Positions 32,946-41,005 of a DNA stretch of 64,000 bases are shown piece by piece (position 1 is the first letter of the stretch; each line of letters starts with the position of its first letter). The position numbers and the translations under genes were made by a program. This DNA is from Neolewinella agarilytica (lineage in GTDB: Bacteria > Bacteroidota > Bacteroidia > Chitinophagales > Saprospiraceae), in the NCBI RefSeq assembly GCF_900110645.1, contig NZ_FOFB01000026.1, positions 1 through 64,000 on the forward strand, given 5' to 3'. A model generated the notes under the pieces. That model saw nothing but the letters and a program-made list of their open reading frames with translations, had not been told where the DNA came from and made no database searches.

Positions 32946-35299
32946 TACTTCAGGATTTTTACGGTGAATATTCCACCGGCGGGGTCAGCAATAGACGCCG
33001 AAGAGTTGGTTACTCGTACAGTGACAGTATTCGCAGATGATACCCAGGCGAAGTAGCTTAAATCAGGAGACACGGCAGAGTTCGGAACGCCAAGTGCGAC
33101 GGCATCACCGAGGGCTGCACCCGCTACAGTGATAGTGAGATCTTCGTCTGACATGGAGGCAATGCCTGGGTAGTCTAGGGTGGCGGTGGCGGTTAGATTT
33201 CGAGATGCAATTAGAGCTTCGGTCTGTGACAAGGTTGTCAGAGAATTAGAGGACAAAGCAGGTAGAGCGTTCGTAGCTTCACGACTACCAAAATTTCCAT
33301 TAAAATCAAATGAAACATGGCTACCTTCTGCTTGCGGGACGACGTTCCCTTCTCTTAGAAAATATAGATTACCTTCAGTTGAATTAAGTTCTTTTCGCGT
33401 CCTGACTTCTCTCCAATAAGACTCTGTCCCCTGACTTCCAAAATTAGTCACAAAAGCAAAGCGTCCTGGCCGAAAGAAGTAAGGATTATTGTTTTTGTGC
33501 GTAAGAGCTAAAGCCCCATCCACATAGACAGACATAGAGTCCAGTCCTATTTTTCTCCATTCGATTTCATGCTCTGTGTCTGTTGACAAAACGTTGCTTG
33601 CAGTCGTATAAAGTAAGTTTCCATTATTGATGTTTCGGAACAATCTTAGATCATTACCCCAAGCCAAAAGCATCACTCCTACTGATGACGGATGATTATC
33701 TAGACCCATAACAACTCCTCCACGGCTGCTGGTATTGATCCTGTCGTAAGTATAATTAATGGTCACGGAACTGTCTGGGTGAAAATAGCCAGCGTCAGTC
33801 CATTCGGAGATATAAACCGGATTACTGTTTTCGAGATACACAAAGTCTCTCTTCGTACCTGGCAAGACTTGGAGATACTTGTTTCCGTTACGCTCTGTAA
33901 TTACTGGTGCAGCATCATACACCTCCCAGCTTACAAGGGTATCTCCCAACGATGTCTCTTCAATCGGGACAGAAAAATTTTCAATAGTATCAACTACACC
34001 TGAGATAGTTGTCCCCTGTTTCGGTAATGTTTTCGCAGCTGTAGTAAGCTGATCATAGGCAGCATGGAAGACTACATCGTGTCCTAGTGTGTTCGGGTGT
34101 ACTGGATCGCCCAACAAGGCGTTACCTCCATTCGTAGACATTGCAGACTTCGGGTCAAACATCCTGACGCCATACTCTGAAACCATCGCTACCATTGAAT
34201 CACGAAACTCCTGTTGTATTTCGAGGGTAGCAGCTGTATCGGTAAAACCTGTTGAGATTGTTACCTCATAAGCGGCAGGAATATCATACCAGTAATCAAG
34301 TGCCACAACTATATTTTCAGGAGGATAGCCCCTATCAAGAATAATTGAATCAAGAGATTCGCGGTAGTCATTTATGAATGTACTAACGCTGTAATTACCT
34401 CCAATATCCCAACGGAAATCATTTGTCACGTATGCAAGAAAAAGAGGATTGAATTGAGAGTCAAAGTCAGGCACTACACCCGCTGCAATACGGTCAATAA
34501 AGTTATCTGGGTGAGGTAGGCCAGTAACAGTGTTAATTGTGTTTTGCACAGTAGACCCACCAACAGCGCCATTTGATTCAGACGCATTAAACGCATCTGC
34601 TAATTTCCTAGACCATCTATTTTCCTCGCGGGGTGTTGCTACCTGTCCAAAGGTTATGCTGTTTCCATAATACCGGAAAACGCCACCTTTCAAGTCGAAG
34701 GGGTAGGTTTTACCTGTTGGCGGCTCATAAATAGCGAACAATGTGTTTTCATCAATAACACGGAAAGCAGGAATTACAATTCTGTCGGGAACGGTGTCAG
34801 TTAGGTATCGATTTACATAATACATCTTACCTACTGCGAAATTGTGTCCAGGTGCCTCTACAATACCTGTACTAATTACTTGGAAGCGATCTTGATCAAT
34901 CAGTTGTACAATTCCTGAATGTCTACCTGTATAATGCGCATCACTGTAGGTGAAATAGTTATTGACAGCTCCTACGGCATCTCCCGAAACGAACCCATGC
35001 AGAGGTTGATAGTACGTGCGTGTGCGTATGTATGCCTGCACTGTATCTCTTGCCACTGATTGTGCGTAGGCCTGGTCAGTCAGGCTATTGGCTGTAAGTT
35101 GCGCCTCAGAAACTCCTCCAGCCAGCAACGTATCACGCCCCACGACAACCCCATCCCGCCAATACTGCAAAATAGAGTCCTGAACTAATCGCGTACTATC
35201 CACCATCCCAACGGTCCCAGGCGTAAAACCCTGGCCCGCAGACTGCCCAAAACCAGCCACCGAAACCAATACCAGCAAAAGGATTAAAATTTTCTTCAT
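32945..35299 (-). CDS. Secreted spike candidate with SGNH hydrolase and LamG-like domains
   Basis: 784 residues. It has a Sec signal peptide (MKKILILLLVLVSVAGFGQS), then a fibre-like region (about 25-200). An SGNH/GDSL hydrolase domain follows with the nucleophile in YYGNSITFG (Ser near 214), block III TNDFRWD and the Asp/His pair in DPVHPNTLGH (398 and 401). Residues about 450-640 form a LamG/concanavalin-like sandwich. The C-terminal 120 residues are Ser/Thr/Ala-rich with a beta end. SGNH domains on phage spikes deacylate surface glycans. A cleavable signal peptide on such a protein is unusual for a tailed phage. It overlaps both neighbours by 1-4 bases. Confidence 0.8.
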   Translation of the reverse strand: MKKILILLLVLVSVAGFGQSAGQGFTPGTVGMVDSTRLVQDSILQYWRDGVVVGRDTLLAGGVSEAQLTANSLTDQAYAQSVARDTVQAYIRTRTYYQPLHGFVSGDAVGAVNNYFTYSDAHYTGRHSGIVQLIDQDRFQVISTGIVEAPGHNFAVGKMYYVNRYLTDTVPDRIVIPAFRVIDENTLFAIYEPPTGKTYPFDLKGGVFRYYGNSITFGQVATPREENRWSRKLADAFNASESNGAVGGSTVQNTINTVTGLPHPDNFIDRIAAGVVPDFDSQFNPLFLAYVTNDFRWDIGGNYSVSTFINDYRESLDSIILDRGYPPENIVVALDYWYDIPAAYEVTISTGFTDTAATLEIQQEFRDSMVAMVSEYGVRMFDPKSAMSTNGGNALLGDPVHPNTLGHDVVFHAAYDQLTTAAKTLPKQGTTISGVVDTIENFSVPIEETSLGDTLVSWEVYDAAPVITERNGNKYLQVLPGTKRDFVYLENSNPVYISEWTDAGYFHPDSSVTINYTYDRINTSSRGGVVMGLDNHPSSVGVMLLAWGNDLRLFRNINNGNLLYTTASNVLSTDTEHEIEWRKIGLDSMSVYVDGALALTHKNNNPYFFRPGRFAFVTNFGSQGTESYWREVRTRKELNSTEGNLYFLREGNVVPQAEGSHVSFDFNGNFGSREATNALPALSSNSLTTLSQTEALIASRNLTATATLDYPGIASMSDEDLTITVAGAALGDAVALGVPNSAVSPDLSYFAWVSSANTVTVRVTNSSASIADPAGGIFTVKILK

Positions 35300-36666
35300 C
35301 GGACGTAGGATATTATAGCCTCCGCACCAGTAGCATCGATGCGGATTGAGTTCTGTAATAGTTTGCCCTCGGCTGCACTCCAGGCAGTAGACCAGCCGGT
35401 TGGATAATTGATCCGCTCACCATCCAGGACGACGCCAACCGGGCCGCTGGTCACGTAGATAGAAATACTGTTATAGGTGGCAGCTGTGAGCGTCGTGTCT
35501 ACGTCTGCAGCTGGGAAGTGACCAGGCAGGTTTAGTACATCGCTGCATATATCCACGCAGTCGCTCAATATGACAGGATCCGGCGTGAGCTCGGCGCAAA
35601 TAGCTGGAGACACATCACAGAAAGCCGTTTCATTCGAGTTCTGAGCTCGCAGAGAAGTATTGATATCGAGCTCAGGCTGAAGCTCCAGGGGAAACAGTCT
35701 GTCATAGCCCACGTAGATGGCAAATTCGCTGGTGAATATGCCTTCACATTCTTCGTTGTAATTGTTGGTGTTGGTAGTCGCTCCGATGGCGGGAGTATTC
35801 AGTCCAACCAAACCATTGGGCGTTGTGGCCGTGATCAAATAGTCCGCGTCTCCTGGTCGTGGCTGGGTGACGTAAGGGAAAGCAGGTTCATGTAGCAACT
35901 GCGTGAAAATCGAAACGTTATTCCCAAAACTGGCAGAAGTCGTAACCGCGTTAACCGTTGATGGTACTGCCTCATTCAAGACAAGAAGGAAAGCCGCTGC
36001 CATTTCCGTAGCGTTACCTCCGTCAAATTCAAAATCATCTGGGTCGAGCGTAAGTGCAGGATAGGACGCCTGAACGGTTTGAGGATTCAGATCTATACTG
36101 ATCACTGAAGAAGAGGAACCAGAATTGTAAAGCCGTAGGTCTACCTGATCAACGTATTGACCAGGAGCCGTGAAAGTCCATAAATACTGCAGTCGGGTAT
36201 TTGCGCTGATCGCTTGCGTATGGGTTAAGGTGTCACGGTGTACGGTAACGCCATTAACCTGGCCCTCACAACGTCGCCGGACAACCTCTTGGAATTCTAC
36301 ATCGAATTCCTGATCTACCCCTCCCCTTATTGCTGTCACTCGGTGATTCTCCTGGGTAATGGTATACTCACACTGACAATCTTCATATAGATCATCGAGA
36401 GGGTTACGTAATGAGGTGCGCAAATCAAAATCCTCACAAGTGAAGAGAGTGCCTGTAGACGCATAAACATTACCCAGAACCGGGTCAATATCAATTACAT
36501 CAAGCGTAGCCATATTCATCATTCGCTTGAACCGCACCAGCTGGCCAGGTGCAACACTGTCCACCATGCACCAGCTTACGTACTCAGCATCGATCCGGTT
36601 ACCCACTTGGGCGCGGACGCAGGTGCAGAGTATGCCGATAAAGAGCAATGTGAGGAGTATGCGCAT
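35296..36666 (-). CDS. Secreted Cys-containing beta-rich protein, virion candidate
   Basis: 456 residues with a Sec signal peptide (RILLTLLFIGILCTCVRAQ). The rest is beta-rich with about 14 Cys, a pattern for an exported, oxidised protein. QLLHEPAFPYVTQPRPGDADYLITATTPNG and the Cys-rich CDVSPAICAELTPDPV region are distinct but match no family I know. It overlaps the spike candidate by ATGA. The interspersed motif lies in its signal peptide (CTCVRAQ). Confidence 0.7.
   Translation of the reverse strand: MRILLTLLFIGILCTCVRAQVGNRIDAEYVSWCMVDSVAPGQLVRFKRMMNMATLDVIDIDPVLGNVYASTGTLFTCEDFDLRTSLRNPLDDLYEDCQCEYTITQENHRVTAIRGGVDQEFDVEFQEVVRRRCEGQVNGVTVHRDTLTHTQAISANTRLQYLWTFTAPGQYVDQVDLRLYNSGSSSSVISIDLNPQTVQASYPALTLDPDDFEFDGGNATEMAAAFLLVLNEAVPSTVNAVTTSASFGNNVSIFTQLLHEPAFPYVTQPRPGDADYLITATTPNGLVGLNTPAIGATTNTNNYNEECEGIFTSEFAIYVGYDRLFPLELQPELDINTSLRAQNSNETAFCDVSPAICAELTPDPVILSDCVDICSDVLNLPGHFPAADVDTTLTAATYNSISIYVTSGPVGVVLDGERINYPTGWSTAWSAAEGKLLQNSIRIDATGAEAIISYVR
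36609..36630 (-). repeat. Interspersed 20-base motif, copy 9 (inside a gene)
   Basis: CTGCACCTGCGTCCGCGCCC on the minus strand, read as CTCVRAQ at the signal cleavage region. Confidence 0.75.
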
Positions 36667-36683
36667 GGTGTAAACTCAAAAGT

Positions 36684-37388
36684 TTAGTTTTCGACGATCA
36701 CCGTCAGGATGGTTCCGGTTGCATCCCAGGACACCGCCGGAGCCGTTCGGTATTGTTGAGTAGAATGATTGTAATTCGCCTTGAACGAAGTGCAGCTCCC
36801 AGGGATTAATATTGACGCAGCGGCATTGATGGTCACGACTGCATTAGAGGTGCCATCATTACATATTTCATAGCTGAAAGCTCCTGCGGCAAAAGTCCCC
36901 GTGCCCGTAGAATTGGTTCTGCTAATGGTACTCGTTATTGAAGTCGTACAAGGCCCCGTGTAAACCGTTCCGGCGACTGTGTAGGCGGTGGATAGGTCAA
37001 GCCCGAAATCGGCCGTAGCGGTCGCCGTAGAGGTATTGTCCGTAAAGACAGCTACCCGGTAAAAAGGCGTTCCTGAATCACAGAGTGAGAGAACCGAAAC
37101 CGTATAATCAGGGCCACCGCCACCACTGCCACCATCACAAGCGCCAGCCGTTGGGGTGCCGGTCAGCGTATAAGCGGCACCAGCAGCGTCTACGTAGCCC
37201 AGGGAAGTCGGGGTTGCTACACCGACGACATACTGCAGAACCTGAAAGGCAGTAGTCCCATCATCACAAACAGGAACAAGTTCGATGTCTACGATGGGAC
37301 CACCGACCTCCCCTACCTGTGCAGAAAGGTTGAAAGAGAGTGCGGCCAGTAGACAGACCGCAAAAAGGAGTTTTGCAAAAAACTTCAT
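36684..37388 (-). CDS. Secreted repeat protein, virion candidate
   Basis: 234 residues with a Sec signal peptide (KFFAKLLFAVCLLAALSFNLSAQ). Two tandem repeats of about 50 residues follow (VPVCDDGTTAFQV...AGAC and LSLCDSGTPFYRV...YTGPC). This CD-G-F-x-V...PYTVxGxV-C pattern recalls repeats I know from phage tail and capsid-decoration proteins. The C-terminal part is another beta domain. Its first codon overlaps the stop of the previous gene (ATGA), and it lies 17 bases ahead of the next. Confidence 0.7.
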   Translation of the reverse strand: MKFFAKLLFAVCLLAALSFNLSAQVGEVGGPIVDIELVPVCDDGTTAFQVLQYVVGVATPTSLGYVDAAGAAYTLTGTPTAGACDGGSGGGGPDYTVSVLSLCDSGTPFYRVAVFTDNTSTATATADFGLDLSTAYTVAGTVYTGPCTTSITSTISRTNSTGTGTFAAGAFSYEICNDGTSNAVVTINAAASILIPGSCTSFKANYNHSTQQYRTAPAVSWDATGTILTVIVEN

Positions 37389-37756
37389 ATCGTGTTTGGA
37401 TTGAAGGTGGAAGAGGATGGATAAGCGACGTCAAGCCAGAAAGTCTTTCCGTCCGGGTTATTGATGATGACTTCAGGGACGAAGTCTTGTTTCAGGTTTA
37501 CACGGTCTGTTTGTGCCTCCTTTGCGAAGGAGCCACCGTAAGCGATTGCCTCACCGTTGACGGTGATCTGGCCGCCCGTAGGATCGGCGTGTCTCAGGTA
37601 TACGCTGTACGCACCAGCGGGTAGTGTTAGGCTTCCGTTGCGGTCGCCGCGAAACTGCTTTTGCACTCCGGCCGTAACCGGAGCGACATTCACAGCGATA
37701 TTATCCAGGGCGACGTTTATCATAGCGGCCGCACCTTCTTTTCTCATTTCAGGCAT
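37385..37756 (-). CDS. Small beta-rich late-operon protein
   Basis: 123 residues, predicted all-beta (MINVALDNIAVNVAPVTAG, GSLTLPAGAYSVYLRHADP, EVIINNPDGKTFWLDVAYP) without signal or membrane segment. Such short beta proteins behind capsid genes often are minor capsid or cement proteins, but no homology is recognised. Three bases separate it from the gene before it and four overlap the gene after it. Confidence 0.65.
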   Translation of the reverse strand: MPEMRKEGAAAMINVALDNIAVNVAPVTAGVQKQFRGDRNGSLTLPAGAYSVYLRHADPTGGQITVNGEAIAYGGSFAKEAQTDRVNLKQDFVPEVIINNPDGKTFWLDVAYPSSSTFNPNTI

Positions 37757-37759
37757 GGC

Positions 37760-38149
37760 TTAGTGTTTGCGCCGCATAACGCGGATATCGAGATAATTAC
37801 CGGGCAGGGTAAAGGGTGGATCAGCATCCGCTTCAGCTGGTAATGGAGTCTTTGTAGGCGTTTCGGTGAGAAAGCGAATTTGATATGCGTGATCGATCCC
37901 TGGGCCCGCCGTGTCGCCTTCAATGAAGGCCTCACCCGGAAGAAGTATTTGCTGATCGTCAATCAATACCGGAGCTTGTCCACGGTTGATAAAGCGAACG
38001 TGCACCATACCGTCATGCCGAAAGCTTCGGTCATCCTGGTATTTCACTTCCCGGACGATCTCCAGCTTTGCGCCGGTGAGTCGCTTCAGCAGTAAAACCA
38101 TACCGCGAAGATTTCCAAGAACATCATGGGTCGGTTTGATCACGTTCAT
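37760..38149 (-). CDS. Small late-operon protein, unknown
   Basis: 129 residues with a helical start (NLRGMVLLLKRLTGAKLEIV) and a beta-rich remainder (HVRFINRGQAPVLIDDQQILLPGEAF). It is translationally coupled to the gene before it by an ATGA overlap. No family recognised. Confidence 0.65.
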   Translation of the reverse strand: MNVIKPTHDVLGNLRGMVLLLKRLTGAKLEIVREVKYQDDRSFRHDGMVHVRFINRGQAPVLIDDQQILLPGEAFIEGDTAGPGIDHAYQIRFLTETPTKTPLPAEADADPPFTLPGNYLDIRVMRRKH

Positions 38150-38946
38150 TTCACCTGATTTATGAGCATGGAGAGATAGGTCTTCGCCTGGCCGGGGTCG
38201 GACTGCGCGAAGAGCACAACTGCCCGAAGCGCGTCATTCGGGTGAATGTCAGGGATGAGCTGGCCGAGAGCAAACAGGTCGTTGTAAGCCTGATCCATGC
38301 TCAGGGAACGAGAAGCGGCCGCGCTGCCTGCTGGCGGAGATGCTGGTACTTCGTTAATCGGCGGTGCCGGGGTTTCCCCCGCGCCCATCGTCCCGAGCTG
38401 AGGAGTAGGCTTATTGACTAATCCTTTCAGAATGTCAATGCCACCAGCTAAAAGCTGCTGTTGAATGCCGGGCTCCATGAGCCCTTCAATCTCCGCTTCT
38501 TTCTGGTTAACCTGTTGCGTTAGTTCCATGATATCTTTCATATCACGAATCCGGCCCTCGAACATTTCCCGCTGAAGGTTCAGCATCGCCTGAGTTTGTG
38601 CGTCAATGCCAGCGGTGGAAGTTCCTGAGCTACCAATACCCGCCACTGCACCTGCGGTTGCGCCCCATTGCACGTAGTAGGTCGGGCTATTACTGGTGTT
38701 GTCCGAAACGTTGCGTTTCAACGTCACCTTCCCTACCCCACCGGGAGACTGCTCGACGAACATCTGAAATTGCATCCAGCTGTATTCGAGCAGCTCCTCT
38801 TCGGAGATAACGCCGTCCGCATCGGGGCGAAACTTGGTCATGAGCTCACGCGACCGCCGGGCATTGTGAATCGTCCAGTAAGGCGATTCCTCAATGAAGA
38901 AGCGGTGCATGAATTGCTCAACGGTAAGGGTGGAGAATGCTGCCAT
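38146..38946 (-). CDS. Late-operon protein with coiled coil, scaffold-like
   Basis: 266 residues. The N-terminal 60 residues are helical with an EF-hand-like loop (DADGVISEEELL). A glycine-rich linker leads to a coiled coil (MFEGRIRDMKDIMELTQQVNQKEAEIEGLM) and a Pro/Ala-rich stretch before a helical end. The order resembles scaffolding or assembly proteins that sit next to capsid genes, but this is inference. The start coincides with the stop of the beta protein before it (TAATG). A motif copy is inside, read as GATAGAV. Confidence 0.65.
   Translation of the reverse strand: MAAFSTLTVEQFMHRFFIEESPYWTIHNARRSRELMTKFRPDADGVISEEELLEYSWMQFQMFVEQSPGGVGKVTLKRNVSDNTSNSPTYYVQWGATAGAVAGIGSSGTSTAGIDAQTQAMLNLQREMFEGRIRDMKDIMELTQQVNQKEAEIEGLMEPGIQQQLLAGGIDILKGLVNKPTPQLGTMGAGETPAPPINEVPASPPAGSAAASRSLSMDQAYNDLFALGQLIPDIHPNDALRAVVLFAQSDPGQAKTYLSMLINQVK
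38645..38666 (+). repeat. Interspersed 20-base motif, copy 10 (inside a gene)
   Basis: CTGCACCTGCGGTTGCGCCC on the plus strand, opposite to the gene, which reads it as GATAGAV. Confidence 0.65.
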
Positions 38947-39380
38947 TACTGACGGACGTATTCAATTTGAATTTCGAGAACGGTGTTGTTTTGGATACTC
39001 GCGCCATTCTGTACGACCATCGCACTATCTGACATCGTGATCTTTCCAGGGAGGCTGAGCTCAAAAGGACAGCCAGCTTCATTAGCCGCGAGGATCTGGC
39101 TCAGGTAGAGGTGGGTAACCACCTCATCAGAACCGTTTCGGAGCGTGATGTAAGCCGTGTCAAAAATTGCTTTGGCTGCAGTAGTGCTACCGTCACGCAA
39201 TTGAATAGCGGGCGGCGTCACGTAGAGGCCAACGGCATGATGACCTTCCACCGTAGAGCGCTCCTCCAGCCGGTAATCTTTCACGTTCGCCTTCAGGGGA
39301 ACGATGATGTTTTCCCGCCAGACGGCCGGGCCGTTAGCACCTTCCCTGAAGGCACCACGGGGGATGTTTTCGTAAGCCAT
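38946..39380 (-). CDS. Beta-rich protein, second capsid candidate
   Basis: 144 residues, almost entirely predicted beta strands (WRENIIVPLKANVKDYRL, AVGLYVTPPAIQLRDG, AKAIFDTAYITLRNG, NTVLEIQIEYVRQ). No signal or membrane segment. Its size and strand pattern suit a single jelly roll. It sits directly after the major-capsid candidate, beyond an intervening terminator. Two adjacent single-jelly-roll genes are the capsid arrangement in sphaerolipovirus-type viruses; homology here is not shown. Confidence 0.6.
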   Translation of the reverse strand: MAYENIPRGAFREGANGPAVWRENIIVPLKANVKDYRLEERSTVEGHHAVGLYVTPPAIQLRDGSTTAAKAIFDTAYITLRNGSDEVVTHLYLSQILAANEAGCPFELSLPGKITMSDSAMVVQNGASIQNNTVLEIQIEYVRQ

Positions 39381-39394
39381 TGCTTCGGATTAGA

Positions 39395-39432
39395 AAAAGG
39401 TCCGGACCAACCGGAGCCAGCCCGGACCTTTT
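39395..39432 (-). terminator. Terminator directly after the capsid candidate
   Basis: The minus strand folds AAAAGGTCCGG with CCGGACCTTTT (11-bp arms, 16-base loop, run of T). It lies inside an otherwise continuous operon, 29 bases past the capsid candidate's stop. Partial read-through would give that gene far more transcript than those downstream, as is common for major capsid genes. Confidence 0.8.
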
Positions 39433-39460
39433 CAGCGATTAAATTGGTTTGCGGCCTTGC

Positions 39461-40138
39461 CTACTTCGCAAAGAGGAAGTTGTTGGCACCTTCCAGGATG
39501 GCCCCGTCAAGGATCACATACAGGAAGTTCTTACGGTCAGCAGTACCGGCAATGAGGCTGCGGTCCTGACCATCTACGCGGAAAGTGAGGTTGCTCTTAT
39601 CCGCACCGGCAAAGCCGATGGAAGCCCCCAGGGGAACGATCTCACAACCGTTACGAACGTTCTTGGTGGTGCCGGAAGACTGTGTCTCCGGAACGCGGCA
39701 GAAAGGCAGCGTGGCGTGGTCCTCAATGCGCTTATTCGTACCGCTGGTGAGCGTGAACTTGGACATGAAGACGAGATTCACCTGCTGCGCTTCAGTCAGC
39801 TCTCCGGCATTAGCTGCGGGGCCGTCAAAAATGGCAGCGTCAGCATGACTTACCGGAAGAGCAGCGGACAAAACAGGAACGCCATTGACCATCGGAGCTC
39901 CCAGAACGCCAACGCTCATTCCGACAGCCAGGAAGCCGTCCCGATCGCTCAGACCGATAGAAGGGAAATACTTCTGGTCTCGTTCGTTGATCGAAACCAG
40001 GTATTCGTTTTTATTGGGGTCCAGCTCAACGATGAGGTGAAGCTGGTGAGGACGGGCTACGTCCTTGCTCATTCCCATGGAGACGGCCATTTCCTGTGCC
40101 ATCTTAGTGGCAATACCACGATTATTATTGGGGTACAT
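39461..40138 (-). CDS. Major capsid protein candidate
   Basis: 225 residues with no signal or membrane segment and a mostly beta prediction (HQLHLIVELDPNKNEYLVSIN, FLAVGMSVGVLGAPM, VNLVFMSKFTLTSG, KSNLTFRVDGQD, KNFLYVILDGAIL). It is followed at once by a strong terminator, preceded by small basic and membrane-active proteins, and next to a 144-residue beta protein. Position, spacing and terminator argue for the most abundant virion protein; I recognise no known capsid family in the sequence. A HK97-fold seems unlikely at this length and without a protease or portal nearby. Confidence 0.5.
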   Translation of the reverse strand: MYPNNNRGIATKMAQEMAVSMGMSKDVARPHQLHLIVELDPNKNEYLVSINERDQKYFPSIGLSDRDGFLAVGMSVGVLGAPMVNGVPVLSAALPVSHADAAIFDGPAANAGELTEAQQVNLVFMSKFTLTSGTNKRIEDHATLPFCRVPETQSSGTTKNVRNGCEIVPLGASIGFAGADKSNLTFRVDGQDRSLIAGTADRKNFLYVILDGAILEGANNFLFAK

Positions 40139-40212
40139 TATTCTTGATTATGGAGTAAGGAGAGGGAGGAAGAGCCAACTTCACAAGGTCATTCCGTGGG
40201 AAACTGCATCGC

Positions 40213-40671
40213 CTAAAGCGTTGCCATTTCCAAGTTCTCTACGCCAAGCATGGCGGGGCTGTCATAATTACTACCACTGATGCTCAGGGGGATTTCCGTC
40301 AGGCTGGTGCCGAGGCCACCAAGACGTTGGTAGATATCACCAGCGGAGCCAATCGCCACGAATTCCGGTGCGAACTTCTGGCCAAGCTCAATGGCTCCCG
40401 TGGCAGCCATACCAAGACCTGCCATCTTCAGGCGGCGGTCTTTTACCGTTGTTGCCAGGTAGGCACCTCCGGCCGCTTTCAGGACGGGAATTACCTTACC
40501 AAGCATATCAGCTTGCCCTTCCGGGATGTAAGAGTTAATTAATTTGTTGGCCACTACACTAGCGAGAGCGCCAGCGGCGACGGCCAGGCCGTCTTCCATG
40601 GTGACCTTAGTAGAGCGGGAGGACGATTTACGACGTGCCATACCTGATACTTTGGATTTGCAACCACACAT
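40213..40671 (-). CDS. Small basic/amphipathic late-operon protein
   Basis: 152 residues from the ATG at 40671 (MCGCKSKVSGMARRKSSSR); a start at 40641 (MARRKSSSRSTKV) is also possible. A basic N-terminus precedes Ala/Gly-rich amphipathic helices (DGLAVAAGALASVVANKLIN, VLKAAGGAYLATTV, AGLGMAATGAIELG) that may associate with a membrane. No family recognised. The combination of a basic tail and membrane-seeking helices suits a protein linking genome and membrane in a virion. Confidence 0.6.
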   Translation of the reverse strand: MCGCKSKVSGMARRKSSSRSTKVTMEDGLAVAAGALASVVANKLINSYIPEGQADMLGKVIPVLKAAGGAYLATTVKDRRLKMAGLGMAATGAIELGQKFAPEFVAIGSAGDIYQRLGGLGTSLTEIPLSISGSNYDSPAMLGVENLEMATL

Positions 40672-40734
40672 AATTAAGGGGGGTTGTTGAGGTTTAAGAA
40701 TCACCAGGACGCAAAGCGCGGCCGGTGGGTTGGA

Positions 40735-40977
40735 TTACTTTTTACGACGTTTGGTAAGCTTGCGCTTTTTCTTCGTTGTGCCGATACCAGCACTACAGCC
40801 CCGATTGATAACCTTGTTGGCTGAAGCGGTTGCCTCTGTTCGTGTCTTGTTGCCCTTTTTTACGGCGTCATCTATGTAGGCTTTCTTTGCCTTGTTAAGA
40901 CTCGCCTTAGTAGTGCGCCCAGCGCAGTGACTGGCTTTGGCTTTTTGCAAGCGCTGGTATTTTGTGGTCTTTGCCAT
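40735..40977 (-). CDS. Very basic small protein, probable nucleic-acid binder
   Basis: 80 residues, about a third Lys/Arg, ending KKKRKLTKRRKK, with two Cys. No membrane segment. Such proteins condense DNA in virions or bind RNA. It lies between the transglutaminase-like gene and the amphipathic protein with gaps of 28 and 63 bases. Confidence 0.65.
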   Translation of the reverse strand: MAKTTKYQRLQKAKASHCAGRTTKASLNKAKKAYIDDAVKKGNKTRTEATASANKVINRGCSAGIGTTKKKRKLTKRRKK

Positions 40978-41005
40978 GATGGGGGAGATTGATTTTGATT
41001 AGTGA

